This document shows positions 33,583 to 45,744 of a stretch of 64,000 nucleotides of DNA, in pieces. The first letter of the stretch is position 1; each line of letters begins with the position of its first letter. Made by a program: the position numbers and the translations under genes. This DNA comes from Chlorops oryzae. Taxonomy: Eukaryota; Arthropoda; Insecta; Diptera; Chloropidae. The notes beneath the pieces are model-generated. The model was not told the origin of the DNA, did not search any database, and saw nothing but the letters and a program-made list of their open reading frames with translations. The stretch is from NCBI GenBank assembly GCA_020466095.1, contig CM035808.1, forward strand, positions 75,432,110 to 75,496,109, in the 5' to 3' direction.

Positions 33583-34304
33583 TGTTGTGAGTCGTCTCTA
33601 TTCACAACCCTTCTGTATCGCCTCCGATCGACCATCATAACCAAAACATAATCAGCTGTGATTGAAATAGCCAAAGGTCTTAAAGTGAAAGCTGAAAAAA
33701 ACTGCAAGCTCACTTTTAAGGCCAGAACAACAACAAACAAACTCAAAGGCGAAGCCAACAGCCGCAAGGGAATATGATCGTTGGCATAAATAAGTAAACG
33801 ACAGCCAAAGCGACGAACAGCGAGAACGACGACAGGCGAGAACGGCGGGCAGCAAGAATGACGAGCAAGAAAACAGCAAGGATTGCAGTTTCGGCAAACT
33901 TGTAGATATTGAATTCAAGCATCAAAATGGGTCAACAACAACAAGAGGTTACAAAATGTCAATTTCGAAATAGTATTGCAACACAACAACGGTATTCCAG
34001 ATTGCGACATCCCAACGAGAAAGTGAAGACGAGACACTTTCTCCCTATATAAGCAAATGATCGATATCTGGAGGAGGACTTGCATTTTAGTTTTCAAAGT
34101 CTCAATTCGAATCGGCTGTACTCATCAAGCGGCAACAGCGACTAGAACGTGGAATTTAAGTGTTAGTTAGTATACTAGGAAGTATTTCGAGTGTAAGGAG
34201 GAGTTTAGCTTAGGAATAACTCATGTAAAAATAAACCAGAGAACTATAAATTAATAAAAGAGATTGAATGAATTTATTGTTTGTCCTTGTTTTTGTTTCT
34301 ACAT
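33583..34304 (+). repeat. Family-G gypsy 3' LTR
   Basis: It starts TGTTGTGAGTCG right after the polypurine tract and can be followed to about GTTTTTGTTTCTACA (34304). It has a TATA-like TATATAAG near 34045 and AATAAAAG near 34253. It aligns in pieces with 472-908 and with the minus-strand LTR now split between 34586-35054 and 53310-53625. The 3' end is uncertain because the neighbouring minus-strand gypsy scrap abuts it. Confidence 0.65.
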
Positions 34305-34339
34305 GAAAAAAGGGATTCAGGTGTATGCTTTTTGCGAAA

Positions 34340-34562
34340 ACACACACGAAAACCCTTTAACACCTGTTTCTGTGAGGATTTCATGCTCCAACACGATGGT
34401 TTAAGAAAGCATGTCCCCATTTAAGTGGAAAACATCGGAATAATCCTTAAAAATGCTCTGCATTGAACTTATTTCCTCGCTGTTTAGAGTATCGTCTAAG
34501 TCAACTGACTCCAGTAAGAGATTAAAACGACTATCTATATCACTGCTTTGTTTTGTTTGGTT
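34340..34562 (-). pseudogene. Gypsy pol scrap joined to a primer-binding site
   Basis: The minus strand reads RFNLLLESVDLDD, FKDYSDVFHLNGD and TIVLEHE, matching the start of the pol remnant at 30393 (RYNLLLETKKLDN, FKDYSDVFHLPGD, TVLEHE) with one stop. It begins within a few bases of the primer-binding site, so gag and protease have been deleted. About 70 codons survive. Confidence 0.6.
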
Positions 34563-34581
34563 AATCCTACCGGCTGCGCCA
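34559..34581 (-). promoter_or_regulatory. tRNA-Ser-type primer-binding site
   Basis: The minus strand reads TGGCGCAGCCGGTAGGATTA. This closely fits the complement of an insect tRNA-Ser 3' end, the primer of 17.6/297-type elements. It lies four bases after the LTR end. Confidence 0.7.
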
Positions 34582-34585
34582 ATTA

Positions 34586-35054
34586 TGTTGAGGCTAGGGT
34601 GTGAACTGAAAAGGACACATAGTCTAATACCAGAACGTAATATATTTTAGTGTATTCTACAAAAACACAACCCTAACTTCCTTCCTTCAAATAAATGTTA
34701 CACCGAAGGATTCTTTTCAACTCTTTTATTTATATCTCCAAACACTTATTCTTACTACAATGGTCCTTACTAACTCCTGACTTACACTCCAAAGACTTCC
34801 CTAATTCCCTAAACCACAATAAACGCTCACACTTGAATTGTTGTTGCCGTTGGGTCAGTGCAAACCAATTCGAGCTGGAACGTTGGAAACTCAACCACCA
34901 GTCCTCTTCCAATTGTCGATCATCTGCTTTTGTAAGGGGAATGTGCCTTGCATGCACTTTCTGGCTGGCACTTCGCAATCCGGAACATCGTGTGCTGTGG
35001 CAATGCTTCTCGCGCTGCGACTACTGACCCAGTTCTTGATTGTGTCGTCATAGT
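34586..35054 (-). repeat. Family-G LTR, 3' part, minus strand (split by the BEL insertion)
   Basis: On the minus strand it runs from the BEL boundary at 35054 to CTCAACA at 34586, next to the primer-binding site. It aligns with 33910-34304: TTCCGGATTGCGAAGTGCC versus TTCCAGATTGCGACATCCC, then CAGATGATCGACAATTGGAA. Its 5' part is at 53310-53625. Confidence 0.7.
35050..35054. other. Left 5-bp target duplication (ATAGT) of the BEL tandem
   Basis: ATAGT directly precedes the 5' LTR at 35055 and recurs directly after the last LTR at 53310-53314. Aligning the flanking LTR halves with 33583-34304 gives one continuous LTR with a single ATAGT. Confidence 0.75.
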
Positions 35055-35461
35055 TGTTTGAGAAACATATTGATCACTTTGTTTTGCATTGAACAAGCAT
35101 ATCGAATTCGGCACTCAGAATTGCATAACAATATGATTGCATATGAGGTTCAGACGAATGCAGTTCGCGTGGGAAACTGCATATCAGCAAAATGTAAGAA
35201 AAGCTAACAAACCACCGCGGCACATGTCACTGCACGTTGCTCACTTAATACACTAAAATTATTTTATTAGAAGTAAGCAAAATTTATGTATAAAAATGCA
35301 ACTTTCTAGTCAATAAAGAGCAGTTCAATCAAAACCATTGAATTTGAATGTTAACTTCCGGATCGACGCTCAAGTGTGTTCGTTCCACATTAGTAACAGA
35401 ATTTGGTGCCTGGATCGACGCTCAAGTGTGTTCGTTCCACATAAGAATTGAATTCTGTACA
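35055..35461 (+). repeat. BEL element 1, 5' LTR (407 bp)
   Basis: It starts TGTTTGAGAAACAT and ends AATTCTGTACA, directly before the primer-site-like TGGTGACCCCG at 35462. A TATA-like TGTATAAAAATG lies near 35287 and CAATAAAG near 35312. A 30-bp unit starting GGATCGACGCTCAAGTGTG occurs twice near the end. It matches the LTR at 45358 with one difference noticed in 387 bp, so the insertion is young. Confidence 0.85.
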
Positions 35462-35479
35462 TGGTGACCCCGAAAATTC
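35462..35479 (+). promoter_or_regulatory. Primer-binding site of BEL element 1
   Basis: TGGTGACCCCGAAAATTC follows the LTR end without a gap. I have not assigned the priming tRNA. Confidence 0.6.
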
Positions 35480-35606
35480 AAAAGAATCTTTTAAATTCGA
35501 ACGCGTAAACGTAAAATCGAAAAATCGCAAGTGAAATTAAGAAAAGTTCGTCGCGTTTTTTAATCGCATAAAACCATACGGAGTCGAAAGATATTCATCA
35601 TCAACG

Positions 35607-38600
35607 ATGGCATCAATTCAAAGGCAGCAGGAACTAGGTTCCTTAATCGAGAAAGTTATCGCGAATTTCAAAAAAGATGGCAAAGACCGCAAGACACCAG
35701 AGTACCTGGAAGAACGTATAAGACGACTACAAAAACTGGCAAATGAATTTCATCGTAATCATAAGGAAATTCTGGCTAAAAAAGAAGTCGCAGCGGAAGA
35801 TGACTATTTCATGGAAAATTATTATGACAAGATGAACGACTTGGTAATCCGGTACATCAAAATAATGGAAGGTCTAAGCATGGAACACGTTTTAATGGAT
35901 GGCGGTGCTGTAGGTGGTGAATTCGACAGTCGCAGGGGCGCAGGTTCTACAACGAAGGTGCAACAATCCAAATCTCAACCAAACACGAATGAAAATGGAA
36001 CTCTAAGCACGAAGACGCAGAAGTTATTAAGAAACCAAAAGGCATTAGTTAAGGCGCTAAATCGCAACATCGAAGAGATCAATGCTCAAGCTCATATGGA
36101 GCATCCAAATACGTACTACATGTTGAAATCTGGCATCCTGGAAAAATATTTGTCGGAGTTCACTCAAAACAATGACGTCCTCTGGGAATCCACAACGGAC
36201 GACCACATTCTCGAATATACACCAGAATTATTCTATGATATGGAGTCGAAGGTGGCATCAGTCCTAGTGGAGCTTCGACAACACATTCCAAAAGAGGATC
36301 AGGCAGCTAGACCACAAGAATCATCGAATCATCATGACAACGAGATTCTTCTGCCCAGAATTTCTGTGCCGACATTTAATGGCAACTATTTGCAGTGGAT
36401 GGCCTTCAAGGATCTATATACTGAGATCGTTCACACAGCAAATATCAGCGATGCAAGAAAAATGCACTATTTAACCCAAGCTCTCGCGGGGGAACCTAAA
36501 AAACTAATACAGCACCTTCCAGCGATCGGAGGGAACTACACTGCGGCCTGGTCCATTTTAATAAACAGGTACGACAACCAAAGGTTGCTTGTTACAACAC
36601 TGCTGAACAAGTTACTAACGCAGCCAACCACTAAGTCCGAGTCATCATCGTCCCTCAAGACATTGCACGACGTAACACATGAATGTATGCATGGCCTGGC
36701 AGCGCAACGCCTTCCGGTTCACTATTGGGATACAATTGTGGCACATATTGTTCTCAAAAAACTGGACCAGGCCACCCAAACGTCATTCGAGCAAGGCCTG
36801 GACGACAAACGGCGATTGGTTACTCTTGAAGAAGTGTTAAAGTTTCTTGAACGCAGATTCCAATCACTAGAAGTCCGAGGAAAAGGCGACTCGTCTTCCA
36901 AAACAGTTGCTGCATATGTGGAGAATGACAGCAAATGTAAGGTCTGCAACAAAGACACTCATCCGATCTACCAATGTGGCAAATTTACAAGCTCAACGTG
37001 CAAAGAAAGGTGGCAGTTGGTGAATCAGCATAAGCTCTGCGCGAACTGTCTTAAACCAGGACACTCATCCAATAAATGTAAACGACAACACTGCACCAAG
37101 TGTACCAAAAAACACAACACGTTACTTCACGCTGAAAACTCCTATCAGACAGCAAAAAGGTCAACGGAGCAGGATGGGGCTAAGCAAACTGACACAGCTC
37201 AAAACAATAAGAACGCAAGCAAGCAGCCTGACGTCACCACGGCCAGCGATACAACAAAGGTTAGCCTGCTCGCCAACAGCAACGAAATCAACGAACACTA
37301 CGTATTACTTGGAACAGCCTTAATAGATTTGGTAACAGCTGATGGACAACGAATTGAATGCCGAGCTCTATTAGACTCCTGCTCCCAGGTCAACCTAATT
37401 ACGGAACGGCTATTAAAGAAACTAAGAGGAACTACCAGAGCCGACCCAACGTGTGTAGAGGGAGTCGGAGTAACAGAAAACACGGTTCTTCATCGCACCA
37501 CAATTCATCTGAGATCAAAATACAACAAGTTCAGTGCCACCGTAGATGCTCATGTACTTCCAAAAATCGTCTCCAACCAACCGTCTCACAAGATACAAAT
37601 TGACGATTGGAACATTCCAAATGAGTTAAATCTGGCGGACCCCACTTTTTCTAGGCCAGGACGTATCGACTGCTTACTAGGAGCGGAACTTTATTTGGAC
37701 CTTCTTACAAAAGGCAGGAAGAGGCTATCCGAGAATCTTCCAACACTCCAGAACACGGTTTTTGGATGGATAATTGCAGGCAGTATCACCAGTCCCCACT
37801 CCAATATAGCCACATGTGGAGTGTGTACAACACAGGAGCTTGGGGATACTATTTCTAAATTCTGGCAGCTTGAAGACACACCGCACTCGAGCACGTCGCT
37901 TACAGAGGATGAACTACGCTGCGAATCTCACTTTGCACAACACACGACAAGGTCAAACGCGGGAAAATATGTAGTCAAGTTTCCTCTCAAGGAGCATACA
38001 TCAGTCTTGGGGAAGTCAAAAGCCATAGCATACAGCAGGTTCATGTCTTTGGAGAGGAGATTGACCCAAAATCCATCACTAAGAGCACAATACACGCACT
38101 TCATGATGGAATACGAAAAATTGGGGCACATGACTGAAATCGACCCAAAGCAAGAACTTCTTACGCATTATTTCATCCCTCATCATTGTATTCTCCGACC
38201 AGAAAGTACAACTACAAAATTAAGAGTAGTGTTTGATGCGTCTGCTAAGACGACAAATGGATTGTCACTCAACGACATCATGTACATCGGACCCACTGTC
38301 CAAAGCGAACTCTTTTCCCTCCTGCTACGTTTTAGAATTCATAAATATGTTCTAAAAACAGATGTGGAAAAGATGTATCGTCAGATATGGGTCAATGAGG
38401 ACGATCGGAAACTGCAGCTGATAATGTGGAGGAACAGCCCGACTGAAAATCTGAAGTACTATCAACTTAATACAGTGACATACGGAACACGGGCGGCTCC
38501 ATATCTCGCAACACGCTGCTTGAATCAATTAGCCGATGAATATCAACACCAATTTCCTCTTGGGGCAGCATCACTTAAAGCAGATTTTTATGTAGATGAC

Positions 38601-39160
38601 GGACTTCTGGGCGCAGACTCTTTGCGAGAAGCTCTGGAAATGCAGCAACAACTAATTGATGTTCTTCAAAGAGCTGGAATGCAACTCCGAAAATGGTGTG
38701 CAAACAGTCCAAAATTACTGCATGGGATTCCCGCAGGAGACCAAGAAATTGACCTTAATTTTGACTCTCAAGAAACTCAAGCCACCAAAACCTTAGGTCT
38801 GACGTGGCTCCCCAAAACGGATGTTTTTTGCATAAAAACAAACCTCAAAAGAAGAACAACGACCACTAAAAGAAGCATGACCTCTGACTTGGCCCGCATT
38901 TTTGACCCATTAGGATTGGTCGGTCCGGTAGTGGTTACTGCAAAAATTTACATACAGCAATTATGGCAGCTTAAAATCGACTGGGACTCGGATCTTCCGT
39001 TGGAAATTCAACAACGATGGATGCGGTTGCAAGATGACCTGCCAGCACTGGACAATGTTAAAATTTCGCGACACGTGCTTAGTCAGCAAGGTCAGCTGAA
39101 CATACAACTGCATGCTTTCGCTGATGCATCCGCCCTAGTGGCACATTGTAACATCTTTTA
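35607..39160 (+). CDS. BEL element 1 Gag-Pol, 5' part (Gag, protease, RT, start of RNase H)
   Basis: Starts at ATG 35607 after a short leader. Residues 1-240 are the Gag N-terminus. DUF1759 follows from ~250 (LPRISVPTFNGNYLQWMAF). Cys/His knuckles lie at ~442 and ~478-510 (CANCLKPGHSSNKC). The A17-type protease reads LLDSCSQVN: the usual DSG is DSC (TGC at 37380-37382), which may inactivate it. RT carries LRVVFDASAK, VLKTDVEKMYRQ and the YVDD box at 38589-38600 (residues 995-998). RNase H begins HAFADAS and is cut by the 1908-bp TIR element at 39133; the last ~10 codons are transposon sequence. The same frame resumes at 41043. Without the insert, gag, pol and env would form one reading frame. 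Confidence 0.9.
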
Positions 39161-41040
39161 AAGGAAAAAAAATTATTCTTGTTGCATAAGGGGTGCATAG
39201 ACGTTTCAAAAAACATGCTCAGTTGCATAGATGATGCAAAGTTGTTATGAACAACTACTTAAGTTACACAAGCGGTTTGAAAAACTAAATTTAATTGCAT
39301 GAACTTTTTGTGTCAAAATGGGTGGAGCTATGATGTTTTAAAATAATTGCAGTAACTTCTCTTCGGAACTTCCACTTTGTAAGTTGCAAATAGGTTGCAA
39401 AGCCGTTTTTTATGTAACAATTATTGAAGTAATAAGTATGCTTCCGAAAAAATGCTTTTTTGACTCTTAAAATATTCCAAAAGCATATTATAAGGGTCAA
39501 GAAATAAGTCAATTTTTATAAACACAGCTGTTTATGGTTATGTCTAGTGAAAATTGAACAGAAGTTTGGTATTAAATATGGAGTTTAATGAAAACGACAA
39601 GGTTATTTGGAGAAAAATAAGAACCTAGTCTGTACGATGCAAAAAGACATCTTGGAGTTGTTTTTATCCCACACCGAAAGAAAAAGTAATAAATTGCACA
39701 TTGATCAGCTGTCCTAGATACGACAGAGACGAACGCTCATATATGCAAGCATGTGTGGCTTAATGAAAATAGTACCTGGCCATAAACTTGAAATTTGGCG
39801 AGACATAAATGTCTGAAATCCTTGAAAAATAAAACTACATTTGTCTGAGAATTGGAAGAAAAGTACTGTAGACTTAATGCGTTGTCGCGCAACAACTCAT
39901 TTATGGTTCAGGCCAGGAGAAACGTGTTATAGTGGGTCTATGATTTTAATCTTTGGACCTTATATCCAAAGTTTATCTTCATTAATAACTCCCCATAAAA
40001 TATAAGAGAAAAATTCCTATCGTTTTTGTTTTTGTTGTAATTTGAAAATAGAAAATTTGAGAATTTTTCAATATTTCTCTTTTAAGATAAAATTCCCAGG
40101 CCCACTATGTCACGATTCTCCTGTCTCAAGCTTGCCTACATGTTGGTCCATCTGCGTTCTGCGATAAATTTCTTAATATATGCAAAGAGTGACCATTCGT
40201 TGCAGTCCCCCAATTGAGAACTTTATTATGATTTTGAATTCGACAATGATTGTCTTCGAATTCGTTTTGAAAAATATGTCATCATATGTTTCGTCGTATG
40301 AATAAATAATTTCGTTGCAAACCTGAATTGCATGCATCAGACTATGATTTTCTAAAACTAAATTCCGGACTTAGCCTCATGAAAGTTATTTTTCGAGCTT
40401 GGTCACGTTATTCGTGCATCAGAGAATTCTCTAAGGTTTTAACTTTGCATACTTTTAGGTGCTCTGCTAATGACATTCCATAACCACACTTTTTCTAAAC
40501 AAGAAAAATTTATGCGTATAGGTATTAAGTTATGAATAAAACATCATAATTTTTATTTGATCGAGGGCGCGTGAAAAATATAAGGGGTAGAATGTTAGAT
40601 TTCACCATAGATCTTTAAGGGCACCTTAGTTTTGGTTTGAGGAAAGTCGAAATTTCAATTATACATTTTCATAACATGAAAGCATTCACACTATGTATTT
40701 GGTTTCTGTCATTCATAAAAGCAAAATAAATTAGAAAAATTTTGAAACACTTTTGCAACCACTTCCTTATTAAAATACTCCTTTTTAGTTTCATAACGAA
40801 AGTTTTTATAAACAAAACCCAGAATTATATTTTTAAAGCCAGAATTATATTTTCAGTTTGTTACAACTAAGTTTATGTAACTTCCTTATGCAACTATAAA
40901 TTTAGTTGCAACAGGCTCCGCCTCTTGGGCTTTTTTGATTCCATAAGCGTTACAGTAACATCTCAGTGATCACTTTGAAACTATGCATTTGTTTCATAAG
41001 CGTTGCATAATGCCTTATGTAACAACCGGTGCCACTAGGG
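39133..41040. mobile_element. 1908-bp TIR element inside BEL element 1 RNase H
   Basis: CCCTAGTGGCAC starts the element and GTGCCACTAGGG ends it, flanked by CG at 39131-39132 and 41041-41042. Removing it restores the RNase H frame exactly. Subterminal regions carry repeated TTGCATAAG, GATGCAAAG and TTGCATAG motifs in both orientations. There is no ORF above about 73 codons, so it is non-autonomous. Short TIRs, a 2-bp duplication and many subterminal repeats recall CACTA-like elements, but the superfamily is not settled. Confidence 0.75.
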
Positions 41041-41042
41041 CG

Positions 41043-44000
41043 AGAAGGCATACGGTGCGGCAATCTACATCAGGTCTGTGCAAAAGGATAAAACGATCAA
41101 GCTGAACTTACTTTGTTCCAAGTCACGCGTGGCACCACTAAAGCAGCAAACGATTCCACGTTTGGAACTATGCGCCGCCCTGTTAGCAGCCGAGCTAATG
41201 ACAAGAGTAAAAGGTGATTTGAACTACCAAAATAAGGCAAGTTACCTGTGGACAGATTCACAAATCGTGCTTTCATGGATAAACAATCATCCAGGCACGC
41301 TTCCAGTTTTTGTTGCACACCGAATTATAAAAATTAATCAGTTGACGAGGCCAGAGCAATGGCGACACGTGCCATCCAAGCAAAACCCAGCAGATTTGCT
41401 CTCAAGAGGAATAAAACCGAGAGAATTGGCCACGTGCCATATGTGGTTCTTTGGACCATTATTCTTATATGAGCCTGAGCCTAGGTGGCCACCTCCCTTC
41501 AACAGGGAATTAGTCATTGAAAATAGTCCAGCAACGGTAGCCATAACGTCAAAACAGGCAGACTTGGCAGAGGACCCACTGGTGTATTCAATCCCATCCA
41601 GAAATTCATTTCTCTATCTCCAGAGAGTGACTGGATACGTACTGCGATTTTCAAAAAATTGCAAAAAATCTAAACATGCTCGACCAAAAAATAAGCAATT
41701 GTCACCGGCAGAGCTAGATGCAGCATTGAAATTAATAGTACGCCAAATTCAAACGTCCGACTTTCAAGATCTACTGAAGATCTTACGAAAAGAAGGAAAA
41801 GTACCAAACTCGAACTCCCTTAATTCTCTGGCTCCATTCTTAGATGAAGAAGGAATAATCAGAGTAGGCGGCAGATTACAAGCATCATCTCAACAATATG
41901 ACACGAAGCATCAAATGATCCTACCTGGAGATGATCCCATCACGAAATTGCTTTTAGAAAAGATGCACAAGGAGAATTATCATTGTGGACCCTCGGCACT
42001 GCTCGCGTTCGTCAAACAACGATTTTGGCCACTTAAAGGCAGAAGCTTGGCAAGATCAGTCGTTCAACATTGTGTAAGGTGTACGCGATCAAGGCCCGTT
42101 TTATACAAACAAGTTATGGGGAACTTACCACCATCACGAGTCGAACCAGCGCGCCCATTTCTACACACCGGCGTAGACTATTGTGGACCTTTCCGAGTAC
42201 ATTTTAAAACTCGAGGAAAGGCGCCACAAAAGGCGTACATTGCCGTCTTCTGCTGCTTCTCGACTAAGGCCGTACACTTGGAACTAGTAACGGAGTTAAC
42301 GACCGACGCATTTATCGGAGCTCTCAAACGATTTATTGCACGCAGGGGTTACTGCAAAACAATATTTTGCGACAATGCAACAAACTTTGTGGGAGCCAAA
42401 AACCAACTCGAGGAGCTCACCAGCAGCATCTATTCATCAAAGGCATCCGATTCCATCATACGAACCTGTAGTGAAAAAGGAATTAGCTTCCAGTTCATCC
42501 CACCAAGAGCTCCACACTTTGGCGGTCTATGGGAAGCGGCGGTGAAGTCAACAAAAAAACTGCTGGCTCCAAAACTGCATGAAGCGACAATGACATTCGA
42601 GGAATTAAACACGGTTGTGACTGAAGTCGAAGCAATGCTTAATTCACGGCCACTAGTTCCAATGTCCTCCGATCCGAATGATCTAAGCGCACTTACTCCG
42701 GGACATTTCCTCATTGGAGAGCCATTGAGGGCAAACGTTGATGCCGACACCGAACCAATGAAAACAAAGATGTCAACACGATGGGAAGAGGTCTCCAAAA
42801 TTAAACACAAATTCTGGGAGCGCTGGTCAAAGGAGTATTTAGCCGAGCTGCAATTGCGACATAAATGGAAGGGCCCGACAACCATTATCAAGCCAGACAC
42901 ATTGGTAATTATCAAGGAGGACAATGTCCCCGTATTACAATGGCCACTGGGTCGAATAATAAATGTGTATAAGGGAGACGATGGAGCCGTACGAGTGTGC
43001 GATATTCGGACTCACAAAGGAATAATCCAGCGACCCATACACAGACTGGCGCCACTTTTTCCGGAAGACAGTAGCGAAGAAAACGTCGGAGAAGAAAGCC
43101 GAACAAAGGAAGCTCCTGAAACGTCAAAGGTCTCCTTACCGATTAGCATCCCCCTAAGTCGCCTTAAAAATGTTCACTCATTCAACAACGAAGTCATTCC
43201 AAACAAGGTTAGACGCATTGAACCAACCCTTCTTTTCACCCTGATAGCGCTAATCCTGTTGCCTGTAATCCTGTGCAATCCAGTCAATATCACGACGTTT
43301 AGCCAGAAGCCAGGAGTATACTTCGAGCAGCTTGGATCCGCAAGGCCTATCACCTCTAATTGGAACATGATAGTGTATTACGACCTGCAGCCATATAGAG
43401 ACCAAATAGACGTGCTAATTGATGGGATCAACACATTGCAAATATTGTGTGTCCAACCCAAAAACGACACAACATGCACTTTCTTCATTGAATATTTCGA
43501 AAAAATTGAAAAGCAGCTACAAACAGAACTCAATCTGCTTTCTGTCAACAGGGCAAAAAGAGGTGCTGTAGATTTGGTCGGAAATATCGCCAATTCACTT
43601 TTTGGGGTCCTCGACTCTAACTATGCCACTAAGATGTCGGAGACCATCACCGGCTTAAGAACAAATGACGAACATCTTGAGCACCTGCTCAAAAATCAAA
43701 CTTCGTTGATAAATTCAACGATAAACATTTTCAAAGACGAACAACTGAGAATTAAAAGCAAGTTTGATGAAATCGATCGGCAAATCGACGATTTGCGTCA
43801 CGGACGGGCATCGAGTGCTACAAACAGCAAAATAGTAATTCTTACATTGGCAATTCAGATGTGCATTATTGCATCAAGATTGCAAGGGACACATGCTTCA
43901 ATTATGGACGTATTAATTGACAGCCATCACGGAAAAATTAATCCGTTCTTATTAACTCCTGAGCAATTGGGAGATGAAGTTAAGAAAATAAAGGCCCACC

Positions 44001-44941
44001 TACCACCGGAATTACACTTGCCCATCCATCAGAACAATTTAATCGAAGTGTATCAGTTAATGAAGATTAACGGAGTTGTTGCGGAAAATCATGTGGTCTT
44101 CAGTATTGAATTGCCCTTAACAAATTCAAAGGAGTATAAACTGTTACACGTACTTCCGATTGCCACAGCAATAAATGGGACGCTAGCAGCAGTAAGAACA
44201 GCGACATCGTTTCTAGCTGTCAGCCCGCATAACGACGAGTTCGTTCCGTTGTCCAATGAGCAAGTACAGTCATGCTTAAGTCTCAATAACAAGCAGTGGT
44301 TGTGCCCCAATATGCAAGCCACTTACTTTAAGGCATCGACCGTCTGTCAGTGTGAACTAGACTTACTCAACAACGAGAACGACCCCAGATGCGAACTACA
44401 CTGGTCGAATGATACGATTCTTTGGCATCAACTTAAACAGCCGAATAAATGGATCTACGCGACAACGAGCAACGTTCGCTTTACGGCTGTGTGTAAATAC
44501 GAAAATCAGCAATTTACACTTCAACATAGCGGCATGATCCACTTCCGATCCGACTGCACGATCAGGAACGATCTGATAACTATACAGAGCCTCAAAAGAT
44601 TTGTGACTTCATTAAACGCAAAAAATAATAAATTTGGAGAATTAGTAGGACGAGCGCATCAATTTGATATCAACTCAACCCAAGTAACGGCGTTCACAAC
44701 ACAGTTTAAAGATTTAGAAATTATTCAACAACAACTAGCACTGATCAACGCATCAAGCTTTCCTAACACAACGAACGCCACACACAACCACAGCCTAATC
44801 ATCAGTTACGTAGCTGTGAGCCTAACAGTTCTTCTAGCGATCATAATAATTTCACTTGGCCGCAGACTGAAGCAAATAAAGGGATTACCACGTCAAGTGC
44901 CTATTCCAGCACCACGATCAATTGAAGACACCGCATGCTAA
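41043..44941 (+). CDS. BEL element 1 Pol-Env, 3' part (RNase H, integrase, envelope-like)
   Basis: Resumes in frame after the TIR element: EKAYGAAIYIRS (RNase H), then LWTDSQIVLSWI. The integrase zinc domain is HKENYHCG...CVRCTRSRP (near 41968-42100). The core has Asp at 42176-42178, Asp at 42371-42373 (CDNATNFVG) and Glu at 42533-42535 (LWEAAVKS). The envelope-like part begins after a hydrophobic stretch (LLFTLIALILLPVILC, near 43230). It has a furin-like RAKR at 43550-43561 followed by GAVDLVGNIANSLFGVL, a coiled region rich in NQT/NST glycosylation sites, a C-terminal membrane span (near 44810-44860) and a short tail with PIPAPR. The layout resembles F-type insect retroviral Env proteins, fused to Pol in one frame. 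Confidence 0.88.
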
Positions 44942-45357
44942 GAATCTGTGAATTAGCTTTGAAATATTAATTGTCACAAAATTTAAAAAAAATTTCCATT
45001 AAACACTTACTACTCCATCTTCCAATGGCCTTTATTGCTAATCATACGTTTTTGTAAATCCGCTACATGTACTGTTAACGTAAAAATGTAAACGAAGAAT
45101 GAAAAATCAAGGCTTGGAATTCTTATTAGACTATAAGCATGACTTTGATCCAACTTTTTATGCAAGCTCAGCATTGTGCAAAAAAAAAAAAACCAAAACA
45201 AAAAAAAACAAAAAGAAACAACAAACGCCAAAATCTGAGCTGAAGATACGAGTGAGCAACAGAGTGAAGTTTTTTTTTATTCTTAATTCAAATCTCTATT
45301 CTCCCTACGAGGGTTGATCAAAATATCATTGAATTTAACAATTCAAGGCGGGCAGTA
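44942..45357 (+). other. BEL element 1 3' untranslated region and polypurine-like tract
   Basis: After the TAA there are about 400 bp without a gene, including an AAAAC-rich run near 45180-45230. CAAGGCGGGCAGTA at 45344-45357 directly precedes the 3' LTR and is the likely, impure, polypurine tract. Confidence 0.5.
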
Positions 45358-45744
45358 TGTTTGAGAAACATATTGATCACTTTGTTTTGCATTGAACAAG
45401 CATATCGAATTCGGCACTCAGAATTGCATAACAATATGATTGCATATGAGGTTCAGACGAATGCAGTTCGCGTGGGAAACTGCATATCAGCAAAATGTAA
45501 GAAAAGCTAACAAACCACCGCGGCACATGTCACTGCACGTTGCTCACTAAATACACTAAAATTATTTTATTAGAAGTAAGCAAAATTTATGTATAAAAAT
45601 GCAACTTTCTAGTCAATAAAGAGCAGTTCAATCAAAACCATTGAATTTGAATGTTAACTTCCGGATCGACGCTCAAGTGTGTTCGTTCCACATTAGTAAC
45701 AGAATTTGGTGCCTGGATCGACGCTCAAGTGTGTTCGTTCCACA
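45358..45744 (+). repeat. BEL element 1 3' LTR, lacking its last 20 bp
   Basis: Matches 35055-35441 almost exactly, including both 30-bp units. It stops at GTTCGTTCCACA; the final TAAGAATTGAATTCTGTACA of the 5' LTR is missing, and gag sequence of element 2 follows directly. Confidence 0.85.
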
